Made by a program: the position numbers and the translations under genes. Below, piece by piece: positions 7,598 to 16,344 of a stretch of 64,000 nucleotides of DNA (its first letter is position 1; the number at the start of each line of letters is the position of its first letter). The notes beneath the pieces were generated by a model. It was not told the DNA's origin. It ran no database searches and saw nothing but the letters and a program-made list of their open reading frames with translations. Source of the stretch: CBDCZY01 sp965224745 (GTDB taxonomy: Bacteria > Pseudomonadota > Gammaproteobacteria > Methylococcales > Methylomonadaceae); the NCBI GenBank assembly GCA_965224745.1, contig CBDCZY010000001.1:1-64000 (forward strand), read 5' to 3'.

Positions 7598-8164
7598 AAG
7601 GGCTACCAGATCGCGGCTTCTATAATTAAAAAGTGGAAAAGATAAGTCTGTGAAGTAAAAGCGGGGGGTTAGTGTTTACCACGCTGAGTATTGAACTGGC
7701 GCGCCATCCTCGCTACATATCACCTTGGGACATCCATGTCCAAAGGTTTACTCCACTCGGGCAAATTAATTAAGTGCCCCAGTACGTCCTGCGTCCAGCT
7801 TCAACTCCGCACAAAAGCCGCTCCGTTAAAGCTTACCTCAATGACTTGACGGCTTTTCGGGAGAAAATTTTAGCCTCCCTCGCGTGCTATCGAGACTGTG
7901 AAAGTATTCAATTAAATCACTACAAATGGTAAAAAATCAGCTGTAAACTATTGATTTCTGGTTATCACAATGCGTTTTTTATGTGATTGTGGAATGCTTT
8001 CACAGTCTCTATCGTACACTTCGGATCAGCAAATTTCCCTGTCGCCTACTGCGGACTAAAAATCATCACTTCGCTATCGCTCCGTTTCCCTGATTTTCAG
8101 CGAAGGAGTAGATACTAATATGAATAGTTCAGTACATAAATTATTGATTTAGAAAACATACAAG
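7598..8164. other. Non-coding stretch with a MITE-like insertion
   Basis: No gene is supported here. A small inverted-repeat element sits at 7892-8009 (separate entry). The remainder has a few short hairpins but no promoter or coding signal that I can defend. It may contain the remains of a cassette after the attC at 7551. Confidence 0.5.
7892..8009. mobile_element. MITE-like element, 118 bp
   Basis: The terminal inverted repeats GAGACTGTGAAAGTATTC and the complement of GAATGCTTTCACAGTCTC pair over 18 bases with one mismatch. A 4-bp direct repeat TATC flanks them (7888-7891 and 8010-8013). It has no coding capacity. This is the form of a miniature element moved by a transposase elsewhere. 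Confidence 0.7.
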
Positions 8165-9181
8165 TTACACAGATCGAATATAAGATCTCCATACTCCAGG
8201 GGGTGAACCAATCATACGTTTAAACATACGGCTAAATGCTGCTACATTGTCGTACCCCACTTGAACGGAAATTTGCTCAATCCCCAATTGCGTATCGTTG
8301 AGCATTTTGCTTGCCAAATACATTCGCCAGCGTGTGACATAAACCATGGGAGGAACTCCCATGGTTGCTGTAAATCGTGTGGCAAACCTTGAGGGTGACA
8401 ACGAAATGATACTTGCTAATGCTTTAACCGACCATGCAGAGGCAGGTTGTGAATGTATCGCAATAATCACATTGGCAATTTTCGGGTCTTTTATTGCATG
8501 GAACCAACCAACGTTATTCTCAGGGGCTGTTTCAATATAGGAATGAATACACTTGGCGCAGAGCAATTCCAAATAGCGTTCTATTAGATAGTCATGTACA
8601 AACGACTGTTGCTCAATTTCTGATAATAATAAGTCAATAATGCTTGCGGTAGATGAAGAGAAATAAGCGTTATTCTGTTTTGAACTGATTTTCAGCATAG
8701 CTGGCAATGCTTCAAAAAGTGGATTGAGATGGGTATTATGCAACATAAAAATACCACATATTAATGAGGTGGACTGTGCATAGTTATCTTCTGTCGGCTG
8801 AAAAATATTCTGACCACCTTGCATAATATCTTTAAAGGGACGAGCTGGTTTGTTGGTGCCCTGATAGATTGTATGAGACGTACCTGCAAAACAAATGACT
8901 ATTTCACCTTCACGCACCAACTCTTTGTTTCCATTTTCTAATTCAATTTCAATATACCCCCGTCGTACCAAATGAAAGGCTGCAATATGGACATTTTTTT
9001 TGTTCGGTAGACTTTCAGCCAGTTGTTTTCTATCAGGTATAGAAACGGCCCATGGAGAGCAGTAATCTTCATTAAGCAACAAGCTACCTGTTATTTTCAT
9101 AAACCGTAAGGTTTCACTAAAAACATTATCACTAATATAATATTCAGTTGTTTCTGCAATATTATCAGTTGAATTAGCCAT
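8165..9181 (-). CDS. AraC-family transcriptional regulator with cupin-type N-terminus
   Basis: A 338-residue protein. The N-terminal half has a cupin-like ligand domain (CSPWAVSIPD, FHLVRRGYIEIELENG, GEIVICFAGTSHTI). The C-terminal 100 residues are two helix-turn-helix motifs of AraC/XylS proteins: WSVKALASIISLSPSRFATR and LGIEQISVQVGYDNVAAFSR, followed by FKRMIGSPPGVWR. The start at 9181 has GGGG five to nine bases upstream and is preferred over 9220. It is divergent from the membrane-protein and metallo-hydrolase genes, 60 bases away, and probably controls them; the ligand is not known. Confidence 0.85.
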   Translation of the reverse strand: MANSTDNIAETTEYYISDNVFSETLRFMKITGSLLLNEDYCSPWAVSIPDRKQLAESLPNKKNVHIAAFHLVRRGYIEIELENGNKELVREGEIVICFAGTSHTIYQGTNKPARPFKDIMQGGQNIFQPTEDNYAQSTSLICGIFMLHNTHLNPLFEALPAMLKISSKQNNAYFSSSTASIIDLLLSEIEQQSFVHDYLIERYLELLCAKCIHSYIETAPENNVGWFHAIKDPKIANVIIAIHSQPASAWSVKALASIISLSPSRFATRFTATMGVPPMVYVTRWRMYLASKMLNDTQLGIEQISVQVGYDNVAAFSRMFKRMIGSPPGVWRSYIRSV

Positions 9182-9241
9182 AGATACCCCTGTTATAGAA
9201 GTGGATACTATACACCACACTACACAGCAGAGGAATTACAA

Positions 9242-9925
9242 ATGTCATCAATAACATCAAGTTGGTTTATGGTTGGGCTGGACTTGCTTATGGTCACCTA
9301 CACGCTCTGGGTGCATTCACTTAGTAACAAAAATAAATTTCATTATGGTCTCGGAGGCGGATTATTAGCATGGCTTGTGTTGTTGCATTTGGGCCTTTCA
9401 ACTAAAAGTCTTTTTGCTGAGGATATTTCCGGAATTTTATTTTTGATCATCATTTTTGCAGCCGTCGGTATGGTCGGGATGTTATTGCTTGCTGTGCCAA
9501 CAGTAAAAAAAATAGTCCTTGGTTTAAGCCAACAGCAATTATTGCTGATGCAGGGGATCAGGGTATTTTTTGGCGCTTCATTTTTAATGCAAGCTAGTTT
9601 AGGAAATATGCCATTACTATTCGGTATTGTTGATGGATGGACACATATTGCTGCCGGTTTTTTTGGTCTTATCGCAGCTTTTTCAATGGAAAGCGGTATT
9701 GATGCAGTAAGGCGAGCTTGGTTTGCTAATATTTTTGGATTAGCTGACATACTGATTGTCGCTAGCACGCTTTCATTAGTGATACTACAAGAGATTACCC
9801 CTCACGGAAGCATGATGTATGCGGTCTTTCTGCCTGCTCCACTTTGGTTGTGGTTCCATTTAATTTCAATCTGGAAGCTGATGCAAAAAGAAGATGTTTT
9901 TCTACGACAACAGCCTCAGGTTTAA
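9242..9925 (+). CDS. Seven-helix integral membrane protein, unknown function
   Basis: A 227-residue, strongly hydrophobic protein with about seven membrane segments, for example LLAWLVLLHLGL, ILFLIIIFAAVGMVGMLLLA and LADILIVASTLSLVIL. I do not recognise the family. AGAGGAA lies just before the ATG. It starts 60 bases from the divergent AraC-type regulator, and the metallo-hydrolase gene begins 23 bases after its stop, so the two are likely one operon. A role linked to the neighbour's substrate in the membrane is only a guess. Confidence 0.7.
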   Translation: MSSITSSWFMVGLDLLMVTYTLWVHSLSNKNKFHYGLGGGLLAWLVLLHLGLSTKSLFAEDISGILFLIIIFAAVGMVGMLLLAVPTVKKIVLGLSQQQLLLMQGIRVFFGASFLMQASLGNMPLLFGIVDGWTHIAAGFFGLIAAFSMESGIDAVRRAWFANIFGLADILIVASTLSLVILQEITPHGSMMYAVFLPAPLWLWFHLISIWKLMQKEDVFLRQQPQV

Positions 9926-9947
9926 CTTCTTTCTTATGGATATTATT

Positions 9948-10877
9948 ATGAAAAAAAGATTTTTTAAAATACTTATTATTGCTGTCACTTTACTATTGAC
10001 AGCTGGCTGTACTGATTTTGTACTTAAAACAGTGATGAAGACGGTTGACCCCTATTTTCATGGCGCTGGAATTGATGGTACTCAATTCGAACAAATAACA
10101 GAGAATATCTATACCTTTCGATGGAATTGGTACCGCAATGTCGTAATTAAAACAAAAGTAGGTTTGGTTGTGATCGATCCCATGAATTCTGATATGTCTA
10201 CGGAATTAAAGAAAGAGTTGGATCATCATTTTCCGGGTGAAAATGTACACACGCTTATCTATTCTCATTACCATTTGGATCATACTAGCGGTGGTGAAAA
10301 GCTGGCACCTAAACACATTATTGCACATGAAAAAAACCCTGAATATTGGAATGATGTTAATCACAAAAATGTCCTTGAACCGACACGTTATATTTCTGGG
10401 GATACGGTATTGAATATTGGAGGTGTTGAGATACGCGCCCTTTATCTTGGACTCTCACACACAGACACTCTTTATGCTTTTCATTTTCCATCAGAAAGAT
10501 TGGTTTTTACCGCAGATCTTGGTTTTGTAAAGACCGTTCAGCCAGTAGGTGTGCCTGATAAATATGCTCCCGGATATTTAAGAGCCATGAATAGGATCAT
10601 TGATATTGATTTCGATATTTTTATACCCTCTCATTTTGGTTACGGTGTTAAACAAGATTTGATTGACTGGCGTGACATGATGGAAGAAGGTCGTCGGCTT
10701 GCCAGAAAAGCGATTCAACAAACAGGAACTCCAGGGGTACGTGATAACCAGATGAGCCAATATTTTGATGCAGTGTATTATCCAATGCGTGATAAATATG
10801 GTGACTGGCATGGCTTTAACGATATGTTTATTCTCAATTTGGTACGCGATATTGTAGGCGAATCTTTAGGCTACTAA
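9948..10877 (+). CDS. Lipoprotein with metallo-beta-lactamase fold
   Basis: A 309-residue protein with a lipoprotein signal peptide (MKKRFFKILIIAVTLLLTAGC; the lipobox is LTAGC). The metal motif is SHYHLDH (His107, His109, Asp111, His112), with further ligands in GLSHTDT, FTADLGF and PSHFGYG. These are the hallmarks of the metallo-beta-lactamase hydrolase superfamily, whose members cleave varied substrates with two zinc ions. The substrate cannot be told. ATG 9948 fits the signal peptide; the 9936 ATG is an alternative. It is the second gene of the operon with the membrane protein. Confidence 0.85.
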   Translation: MKKRFFKILIIAVTLLLTAGCTDFVLKTVMKTVDPYFHGAGIDGTQFEQITENIYTFRWNWYRNVVIKTKVGLVVIDPMNSDMSTELKKELDHHFPGENVHTLIYSHYHLDHTSGGEKLAPKHIIAHEKNPEYWNDVNHKNVLEPTRYISGDTVLNIGGVEIRALYLGLSHTDTLYAFHFPSERLVFTADLGFVKTVQPVGVPDKYAPGYLRAMNRIIDIDFDIFIPSHFGYGVKQDLIDWRDMMEEGRRLARKAIQQTGTPGVRDNQMSQYFDAVYYPMRDKYGDWHGFNDMFILNLVRDIVGESLGY

Positions 10878-11181
10878 ACCAATAAAAAAGAGGTGTTTAT
10901 TAGTCCCTAATAAAGGTTAAAACCACCGCCTTTAGGCGGTCAGATTTATCTATGATTTAGAATAGCCATTTTAGACATTAGTTTAGGAGGTGCTATGGAA
11001 TATAGATATGGCAGTCATACAGTTTTTAAAATCCAGTATCATTTTGTATTTGTGACGAAGTATAGATATCAAATATTAAGAGGAGATGTTGGATTAAAAG
11101 TACGAGAATTAATTCGGCAAACTTGTGAGGCATTTGAAATTGAAATATTAAAAGGAGTAGTGAGTAAAGACCATGTACATA

Positions 11182-13067
11182 GTGTGCCAAGAAGCGAGGG
11201 AGATAATGATGAGTTACTAATATAATTATGTTCAACGCATGCTGTATAGGGGATGAAGGTAGGTCCTTCGGATTCTGTTTTCAGGAAAGGGGTCCAAATC
11301 GCCTTAGAGCTGCTTCAGTAAAAAGCTGAGGTGGTGAGCGTCTAAGGAAAAGGCATTTTAAAAAAAATGTCAGATACATTTAGAGAAGACGAACGCAAGT
11401 GAACCACTGCTGACGTGTCGAAATGGTCTTAAATGTCATCAAAACCAGGGTTAGGTGTATATCTTGGGATAAGTCTGGAAGCAACCTGATTACTGACCAG
11501 ACGGTGGCCGGCGTGAAGGTGGCGTGATCTTTAGATAGGCCTCTATACGGAACTTGGGAACTTGTCGTTTTGTTGCAAAGGTGAGGATCAAGTGGGCAGT
11601 CCCCATAAGATTAAAACACTGATACAAAGCACAGGGGCGGATCAACTCGTAGTAGTGTTGAAGCTTTTGTAATGAGAGTGGAGCGAAGGGGTTGAATTAT
11701 CCAGCTATAGAAGATGATCAACCAGAATGGGAGGAATCATTTGAAATGGCAAAGTCATTTGAAATTTCTAAACAGGTCGTTTGGCAAGCGTACCAGCAAG
11801 TCAAAGCCAACAAAGGCGCAGAAGGTATTGATGGGCAGACTTTACAGGCCTTTGAAAAGGATCTGAAAGGAAACCTCTATAAGATATGGAATCGTATGGC
11901 ATCAGGGAGCTATTTTGCTCCACCGGTGAAAGCGGTAGCAATACCAAAGAAATCAGGTGGGAGTAGGATATTAGGTATACCCTGCGTTTCTGACAGAATC
12001 GCACAGACCGTGGTGAAGATGTATATAGAGCCAGAAATGGATCAATGTTTTCATCCGGACTCGTATGGTTATAGGTCAGGGAAGTCGGCAATTCAAGCGG
12101 TCGCCATAACTCGACAAAGATGTTGGAAATATGGATGGGTGTTTGAATACGATATAAAAGGAGCCTTTGACAATATTGACCACTTACTGTTGATGAAAGC
12201 GTTAAAAAGGCATACGGATTGCGACTGGATACTTCTATACATTAAAAGATGGTTAGAAGCCCCGTTACAGAAACCGGATGGAACATTAGTCGAAAGAAAT
12301 GTTGGCACACCACAGGGTGGTGTCATCAGTCCACTATTAATGAACCTGTTTATGCACTACGTTTTTGATAAATGGATGGTAATGAACTACCCTAATTGTC
12401 CATTTGCAAGATATGCAGATGATGGAATAGTCCATTGTCGAACATTGAATGAAGCAGAACGGTTGAAAGGCGTTTTGGGAAAGCGATTTAAAGAATGTAA
12501 GTTAGAATTACATCCAGAAAAGAGCAAGATTGTTTGTTGCAAAGGCAACAGGCCGGAAATAAATTATCCTATCACTAAATTTGAGTTTCTAGGATTTGAG
12601 TTTCGTCTTAGAAGTTCAAGAACACGAGATGGTCGGTTATTCATAGGTTTTCTACCTGCAATAAGCCCAACAGCAGCAAAAGCAATAAGGCAAGAAATGA
12701 GAAGTTGGAGCTTACCCAACAAGAGTGATAAATCAATAGAAGACTTATCACGAATGTTTGCACCAACGATCATGGGCTGGATTAATTACTATGGACATTT
12801 TTATAAATCAGCGATGTATCCAACGTTGTATAATTTTAATCGGAAATTGGTAAAGTGGGTCACGAGGAAATTTAAAAGGTTTAGGCGGCGTCCAAAAAGG
12901 GCACATTATTGGCTGGGGCGAATTGCCCATAAACAACCAAGACTGTTTCCCCATTGGAATATTTTAGGTCTAAAACCATCGGCTGGATAATGGGAGCCGG
13001 ATGAGTCGAGAGGTTCAAGTCCGGTTCTGCGAGCAGCCGAAGGGGAAGTTCCTTCGGTTGACTCTCC
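11182..13067 (+). ncRNA. Group II intron
   Basis: The 5' end GTGTG fits the group II consensus GUGYG, and the 3' boundary is set by restoring the tnpA frame (DHVH-M-LVSAPP). Domain V lies at about 12994-13027, GAGCCGGATGAG and GTCCGGTTC, a 34-base hairpin with the family's sequence. Domain VI follows with CCGAAGG and CCTTCGG arms and a nearby bulged A. Domains I-III cover about 11182-11690. The intron-encoded protein lies in domain IV. The 1886-bp length is normal. The 3' end, reading CTCTCC before the exon, is a little unusual and was set from the protein. Confidence 0.85.
11692..12990 (+). CDS. ltrA: Group II intron reverse transcriptase/maturase
   Basis: A 432-residue LtrA-type protein. 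The reverse-transcriptase blocks run from PKKSGGSRILGIPCVSDR, through EYDIKGAFDNIDH, GTPQGGVISPLL and the catalytic FARYADDGIVHC. The maturase X domain includes MGWINYYGHFYKSA. There is no HNH endonuclease domain after it, so the intron would use nicks or fork ends for priming. The start is TTG at 11692 with GAAGGGG just upstream; earlier ATGs end quickly. It is carried within domain IV of the intron and is intact. Confidence 0.92.
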   Translation: MNYPAIEDDQPEWEESFEMAKSFEISKQVVWQAYQQVKANKGAEGIDGQTLQAFEKDLKGNLYKIWNRMASGSYFAPPVKAVAIPKKSGGSRILGIPCVSDRIAQTVVKMYIEPEMDQCFHPDSYGYRSGKSAIQAVAITRQRCWKYGWVFEYDIKGAFDNIDHLLLMKALKRHTDCDWILLYIKRWLEAPLQKPDGTLVERNVGTPQGGVISPLLMNLFMHYVFDKWMVMNYPNCPFARYADDGIVHCRTLNEAERLKGVLGKRFKECKLELHPEKSKIVCCKGNRPEINYPITKFEFLGFEFRLRSSRTRDGRLFIGFLPAISPTAAKAIRQEMRSWSLPNKSDKSIEDLSRMFAPTIMGWINYYGHFYKSAMYPTLYNFNRKLVKWVTRKFKRFRRRPKRAHYWLGRIAHKQPRLFPHWNILGLKPSAG

Positions 13068-13339
13068 TGCTAGTATCAGCACCACCAAATTTAGCACCTA
13101 GCGAAATAATGAGAAGAATAAAAGGGAGAAGTGCTTCTAAAATATTTGAAAGTTTCCCTGATTTAAAAAAGAGATATTGGGGGCGACATTTTTGGGCTCG
13201 AGGATATTTCTGTGTGACATCTGGCGAATTAACAGAAGAAATGATCAAGAATTATTTAGAGCACCATTTTGTGTCTCGCGTCAATTACTTTGTCCGGTTT
13301 GGCGACAATTATGATGGCCGGTTGAGTGATTAAGGTTTT

Positions 13340-14077
13340 TTATGATTTTTTCTGATGTTTCCTCCTGTAACTGTTGCCGTCGATTTCAAGAATCGTGGCA
13401 TGATGGATAATGCGGTCAATGGCGGCTACGGTCATTAATGTATCCGGGAATATCTGATCCCAGTGACTGAATGGCTGGTTTGATGTGATGATCAAGCTGC
13501 CACTTTCATAACGATGAGCAATAAACTCAAACAGGACCTGGGTTTCTGAATCCGTTTTTTTAACATAACCAATATCATCGATAATGAGTACACGATATTT
13601 ATCCAGTCGACTCATCACAGCCATTAAATCCAGCTCTTTTTTGGCCTGCTGCAGTAATTGCACCAGTGCGGTGGCAGCCAACCATTTTACCCGGATGCCT
13701 TGTTCGATAAGATGAAGCCCCAAAGCAGAAGCAATATGCGATTTACCGACACCGGAAGGGCCAATCAATAAAACATTATCTGCCTGTAGCGCCCACTGGG
13801 TATTATCGCGCAGCCCAATCACTTTCTTTTGAATGGTTTCCGGTAATTCATCAAAGCCTAAGGTGGCAAAACTTTTGCCCCGGGGTAATTTGGCTTCTTT
13901 GGTCCAGTTGCAAACTCGCGTTTCAAAGCGCCGTGCAATTTCATTTTCACACAGTTTAGACAGGTATTGGCTATAGCCCCATGCCTGTTTTGTGGCCTGT
14001 TCCTGATAAGCTTCATAATATTGCCAAAAAGCCAGCAAGCGAAGTTCTTTTAACATCATTGGCAAACCATCACTCAC
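13340..14077 (-). CDS. istB: IstB, AAA+ ATPase helper of IS21 transposition
   Basis: A 245-residue protein with Walker A GPSGVGKSHIASALG, Walker B YRVLIIDDIGYV and sensor GSLIITSNQPFSHWD, the IstB order. IstB forms rings on DNA and guides IstA to targets. The start overlaps the end of istA by eight bases, so translation is likely coupled. Full length for the family. Confidence 0.93.
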   Translation of the reverse strand: MSDGLPMMLKELRLLAFWQYYEAYQEQATKQAWGYSQYLSKLCENEIARRFETRVCNWTKEAKLPRGKSFATLGFDELPETIQKKVIGLRDNTQWALQADNVLLIGPSGVGKSHIASALGLHLIEQGIRVKWLAATALVQLLQQAKKELDLMAVMSRLDKYRVLIIDDIGYVKKTDSETQVLFEFIAHRYESGSLIITSNQPFSHWDQIFPDTLMTVAAIDRIIHHATILEIDGNSYRRKHQKKS

Positions 14078-15581
14078 AGCACACCTCCTGTCTCATCCAC
14101 TGACCGGTCAGTAGTTGATCATAGTCAGCAACCTGGTGTTGGCGTAGCGGTATCGGTGGCGGTGTACTGTGTTGTAAATACCTTGCCTGCAGGGATGTTA
14201 AATCGGGCAAGGCACCTTGTTCTGCCTGTCGCATTAGCTCAGTTGCCAGGGCACTTTCGCAATCATAATCATAGGCAAAGCGTAAAACAGCAACCATCCA
14301 CTTGCATGCTTCTTGCGGTGTAAACTGTTTCTCTGCCTGCTTCCATAAAGCCCGATATTGCGTGTTAGGCAAAATATTATCGCGAAACTGTGAGAAGCGG
14401 AAGGCTTGTGGTTTGGCTGCCAGAGAATGAATGATATGCCGGTAATCTATTCGTCGCGCTCGGCCGGTGGGCGTTGTTGGATAAATCCGAGGCAGATTGA
14501 TCACCCGAGTTTGGCCAACAAAGCAGACCAAACGATCATGGTAGAGATGCACCCTGACGCTTTCACCGATAAGGCGTGAAGGGACGGTATACAATGCGCG
14601 TTTTACAGCAATGGTACTGCTGGTGGTGACTTTTACCGACAGCTCAGCATAATCAACAAATCGGTGTTTGGGTAAGGCTAACAGGGTTTTGTGCTCTTCG
14701 GCCAACCTGCCTTTGCATCGTCTGTTCAGTTTGTCGACAATGTGTTCAAGAAACTCTCGATAAGCACGGAGTGTAGAAAAATCATTCGAACCGCGTAACT
14801 TTATGGCTTGATCAATGCGACGTTTTAATGAGCCATGCGGTGCTTCAATGGCGCCATTTTCATGACTAATGCCCAGATTATTGATGGTGGGCCGCATGCC
14901 ATAATGCTTACATAAATCATGATAGTCTTCCGTCAGTCGCTGTTTTTCTACGTTATTGACGTAAGCCGCACTGAGGCTGTCTGTACGATGTTCCTTTGGT
15001 GAACCGCCTAAGGTGTGTAATGCACTTTGTAAGCCGTCAGCCAGTGCACTGTAGCTTTCTCCGCCCTGAATAACATGGACATGACGCCAACCACTAAAAG
15101 CCAGGCGAAACTGGTACAGTAAATGTGCGAACGCCTTCCCGTCTATCGTAATGACGGTATTGGGGTGCGTAAAATCAGATAGTCCCTGATGACCCGCAGG
15201 TACCGACTGACGAAACATGACTTCTTTGTCCGGGCCTTGTGTGGCCTGCCAGTGTTTAACACGTCTTTGCAGTGTCCGAAGGTATTTCTCTGGATACTTT
15301 CCCGGATGCTGCTCATCCAGATGCTCCCACAGGGTAATGCCAGTTAAGGACGATTCATCTTCTAATAACGGAACCAGTTCTGAGTCCCATACGGCTTCTA
15401 ATGGATCTTTGCGCGTTCGCCACTTTCGTTCTTTGTGTTCAGCTCTTTCACCTTTTTCGATCCGGCAACCTGATCGAACACTGATGCCGGCTTTTGCTGC
15501 GGATGTCTCCTGCGTACAACCTGTCTGACGATTTTTCATATAACTATTTTCCTGTAATTGAGTGATGTGTTTACCGGACAA
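14070..15581 (-). CDS. istA: IstA transposase of IS21 family
   Basis: A 503-residue DDE transposase. An N-terminal helix-turn-helix region (QETSAAKAGISVRSGCRIEKG) is followed by the catalytic core: TVITIDGKAFAHLLY with an unusual context around the first Asp, EHRTDSLSAAY with the second, and ENGAIEAPHGSLKRR with the catalytic Glu. The C-terminal part (FVDYAELSVKVTTSSTIAVK, YTVPSRLIGESV) matches IstA. It is transcribed together with istB. Confidence 0.92.
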   Translation of the reverse strand: MSGKHITQLQENSYMKNRQTGCTQETSAAKAGISVRSGCRIEKGERAEHKERKWRTRKDPLEAVWDSELVPLLEDESSLTGITLWEHLDEQHPGKYPEKYLRTLQRRVKHWQATQGPDKEVMFRQSVPAGHQGLSDFTHPNTVITIDGKAFAHLLYQFRLAFSGWRHVHVIQGGESYSALADGLQSALHTLGGSPKEHRTDSLSAAYVNNVEKQRLTEDYHDLCKHYGMRPTINNLGISHENGAIEAPHGSLKRRIDQAIKLRGSNDFSTLRAYREFLEHIVDKLNRRCKGRLAEEHKTLLALPKHRFVDYAELSVKVTTSSTIAVKRALYTVPSRLIGESVRVHLYHDRLVCFVGQTRVINLPRIYPTTPTGRARRIDYRHIIHSLAAKPQAFRFSQFRDNILPNTQYRALWKQAEKQFTPQEACKWMVAVLRFAYDYDCESALATELMRQAEQGALPDLTSLQARYLQHSTPPPIPLRQHQVADYDQLLTGQWMRQEVCCE

Positions 15582-15799
15582 GTCACTTCCTCCTAAGAGT
15601 AAAAAGTACTTATCAGTTTATACACTCAACCGGTCAAGATAATTGTCGTCTGACCGGACAGGTTAATTGTCGCCTAACAATTTTGAGCCAAAAGGTGACG
15701 ACAATTTTAAGACTGAGGCGTAAACGGGTCTTGCGACCCGTATCCGGACTTTAGTCCATTATACGAACCCACCAGCTTTAGCTGGTGGTTGTTTAGTTT

Positions 15800-15974
15800 G
15801 TTTAATAAAAGAGCGTCCTTACCAACAATAATTCTTCTTCTGGCTACTGACGTGGCTATTGTTTCTTTACCCGCAAATGCTCTGGAAAATCCAATTGAAG
15901 AACCTGAGGAGCACATAGCTAAACTGACAACTCAGGAAGAGGCCAAAGCTCTATTTGATTGGGCAATGGAATAA
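15800..15974 (+). pseudogene. 3' fragment of a cassette gene cut by the IS200 element
   Basis: The frame encodes KRASLPTIILLLATDVAIV, then ANALENPIEEPEEHIAKL and AKALFDWAME. It starts only inside or beside the IS200 right end, so its 5' part is lost. I do not recognise the family. An attC site lies 60 bases behind the stop, so it is probably the end of a cassette gene. Confidence 0.45.
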
Positions 15975-16036
15975 TTAGGGTCAGAGTAAATTTAAATTTT
16001 GGTGTGGTAATCCAATATGGTGCTTTTCCAAGTTTT

Positions 16037-16152
16037 TATAACTTGGCATTCAACCAGCCAAATTCTTCTGATGCGTAGTTTGTTGCGGAGAAAATAAGCC
16101 AGTGGTTTGTCAAGTTCCGGATGTTAAAAAGGCTGGTTAATTCATGGTTATA
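16037..16152 (+). other. attC site (about 116 bp)
   Basis: Left arm TATAACTTGGCATTCAACCAGCC region, right arm GGCTGGTTAATTCATGGTTATA; the pairing leaves one extra C in the left arm (TTCAACC against GGTTAA). The loop between is about 70 bases. The 3' core is GGTTATA, a little off the GTTRRRY consensus. Confidence 0.8.
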
Positions 16153-16344
16153 CCCTCATTAATTTGCGAGAGACAACGCTGTACTTCTTTAAAGCGAAAG
16201 AGCAAAAGCAGTTTTGATTATTGCCACGCTGAGCGTGGACAATGGAAAGCTGGCGTTTTCCCACGTTATATTTAATCAACCATTAAGGTTTACATGGAAC
16301 ATATTTTAATTTCTTATATAATTCCATTAGTTACTATCCTTGCA

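Larger units (their letters stand above)
13272..15679 (-). mobile_element. Complete IS21-family element
   Basis: The ends are TGTCTCGCGTCAATTA (13272) and, on the other strand, TGTTAGGCGACAATTA (15679). Both ends have repeated GACAATTA and GTCCGGT-type subterminal motifs, as usual for IS21. The 6-bp target duplication ATTTTG flanks it (13266-13271 and 15680-15685). It carries istA and istB and sits in the last codons of the IS200 tnpA. Its size is 2408 bp. Confidence 0.92.
10995..15723 (+). pseudogene. tnpA: IS200/IS605 tnpA (Y1 HUH transposase) in three pieces
   Basis: The parts are 10995-11181, 13068-13271 and 15686-15723. The first encodes MEYRYGSHTVFKIQYHFVFV, with the HUH motif DHVH at its end. 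Joining the parts gives DHVHMLVSAPPNLAPSEIM, GRSASKIFESFPDLKKRYWG and EHHFEPKGDDNFKTEA with a stop at 15721, the normal course of the family. The first break is a group II intron (11182-13067), which could in principle be spliced out of the mRNA. The second is an IS21 element with a target duplication, which cannot. So no transposase can be made now. GGAGG before ATG 10995 is a good ribosome binding site. Confidence 0.9.
10900..15800 (+). mobile_element. IS200/IS605-family element containing a group II intron and an IS21 element
   Basis: The left end has a hairpin ACCGCCTTTAGGCGGT (about 10924-10939) before tnpA. The right end has CGGGTCTTGCGACCCG and the terminal hairpin CCACCAGCTTTAGCTGGTGG (about 15769-15788). 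Such end hairpins are bound by the TnpA Y1 transposase. The element has no terminal inverted repeats, so the exact ends are uncertain by some tens of bases. Without its two passengers it would be about 0.7 kb, a usual length. It separates the metallo-hydrolase gene from a cassette-gene fragment. Confidence 0.8.

Noticed and set aside
9343..9768. 141-codon minus-strand frame
   Set aside because: Shadow of the membrane-protein gene; low-complexity composition and no start signal.
11026..11235. Minus-strand frame over the tnpA start
   Set aside because: A shadow of tnpA in another frame.
13001..13333. 110-codon + strand frame that reads like a separate protein
   Set aside because: It is the middle exon of IS200 tnpA plus intron and IS21 end sequence, not an independent gene.
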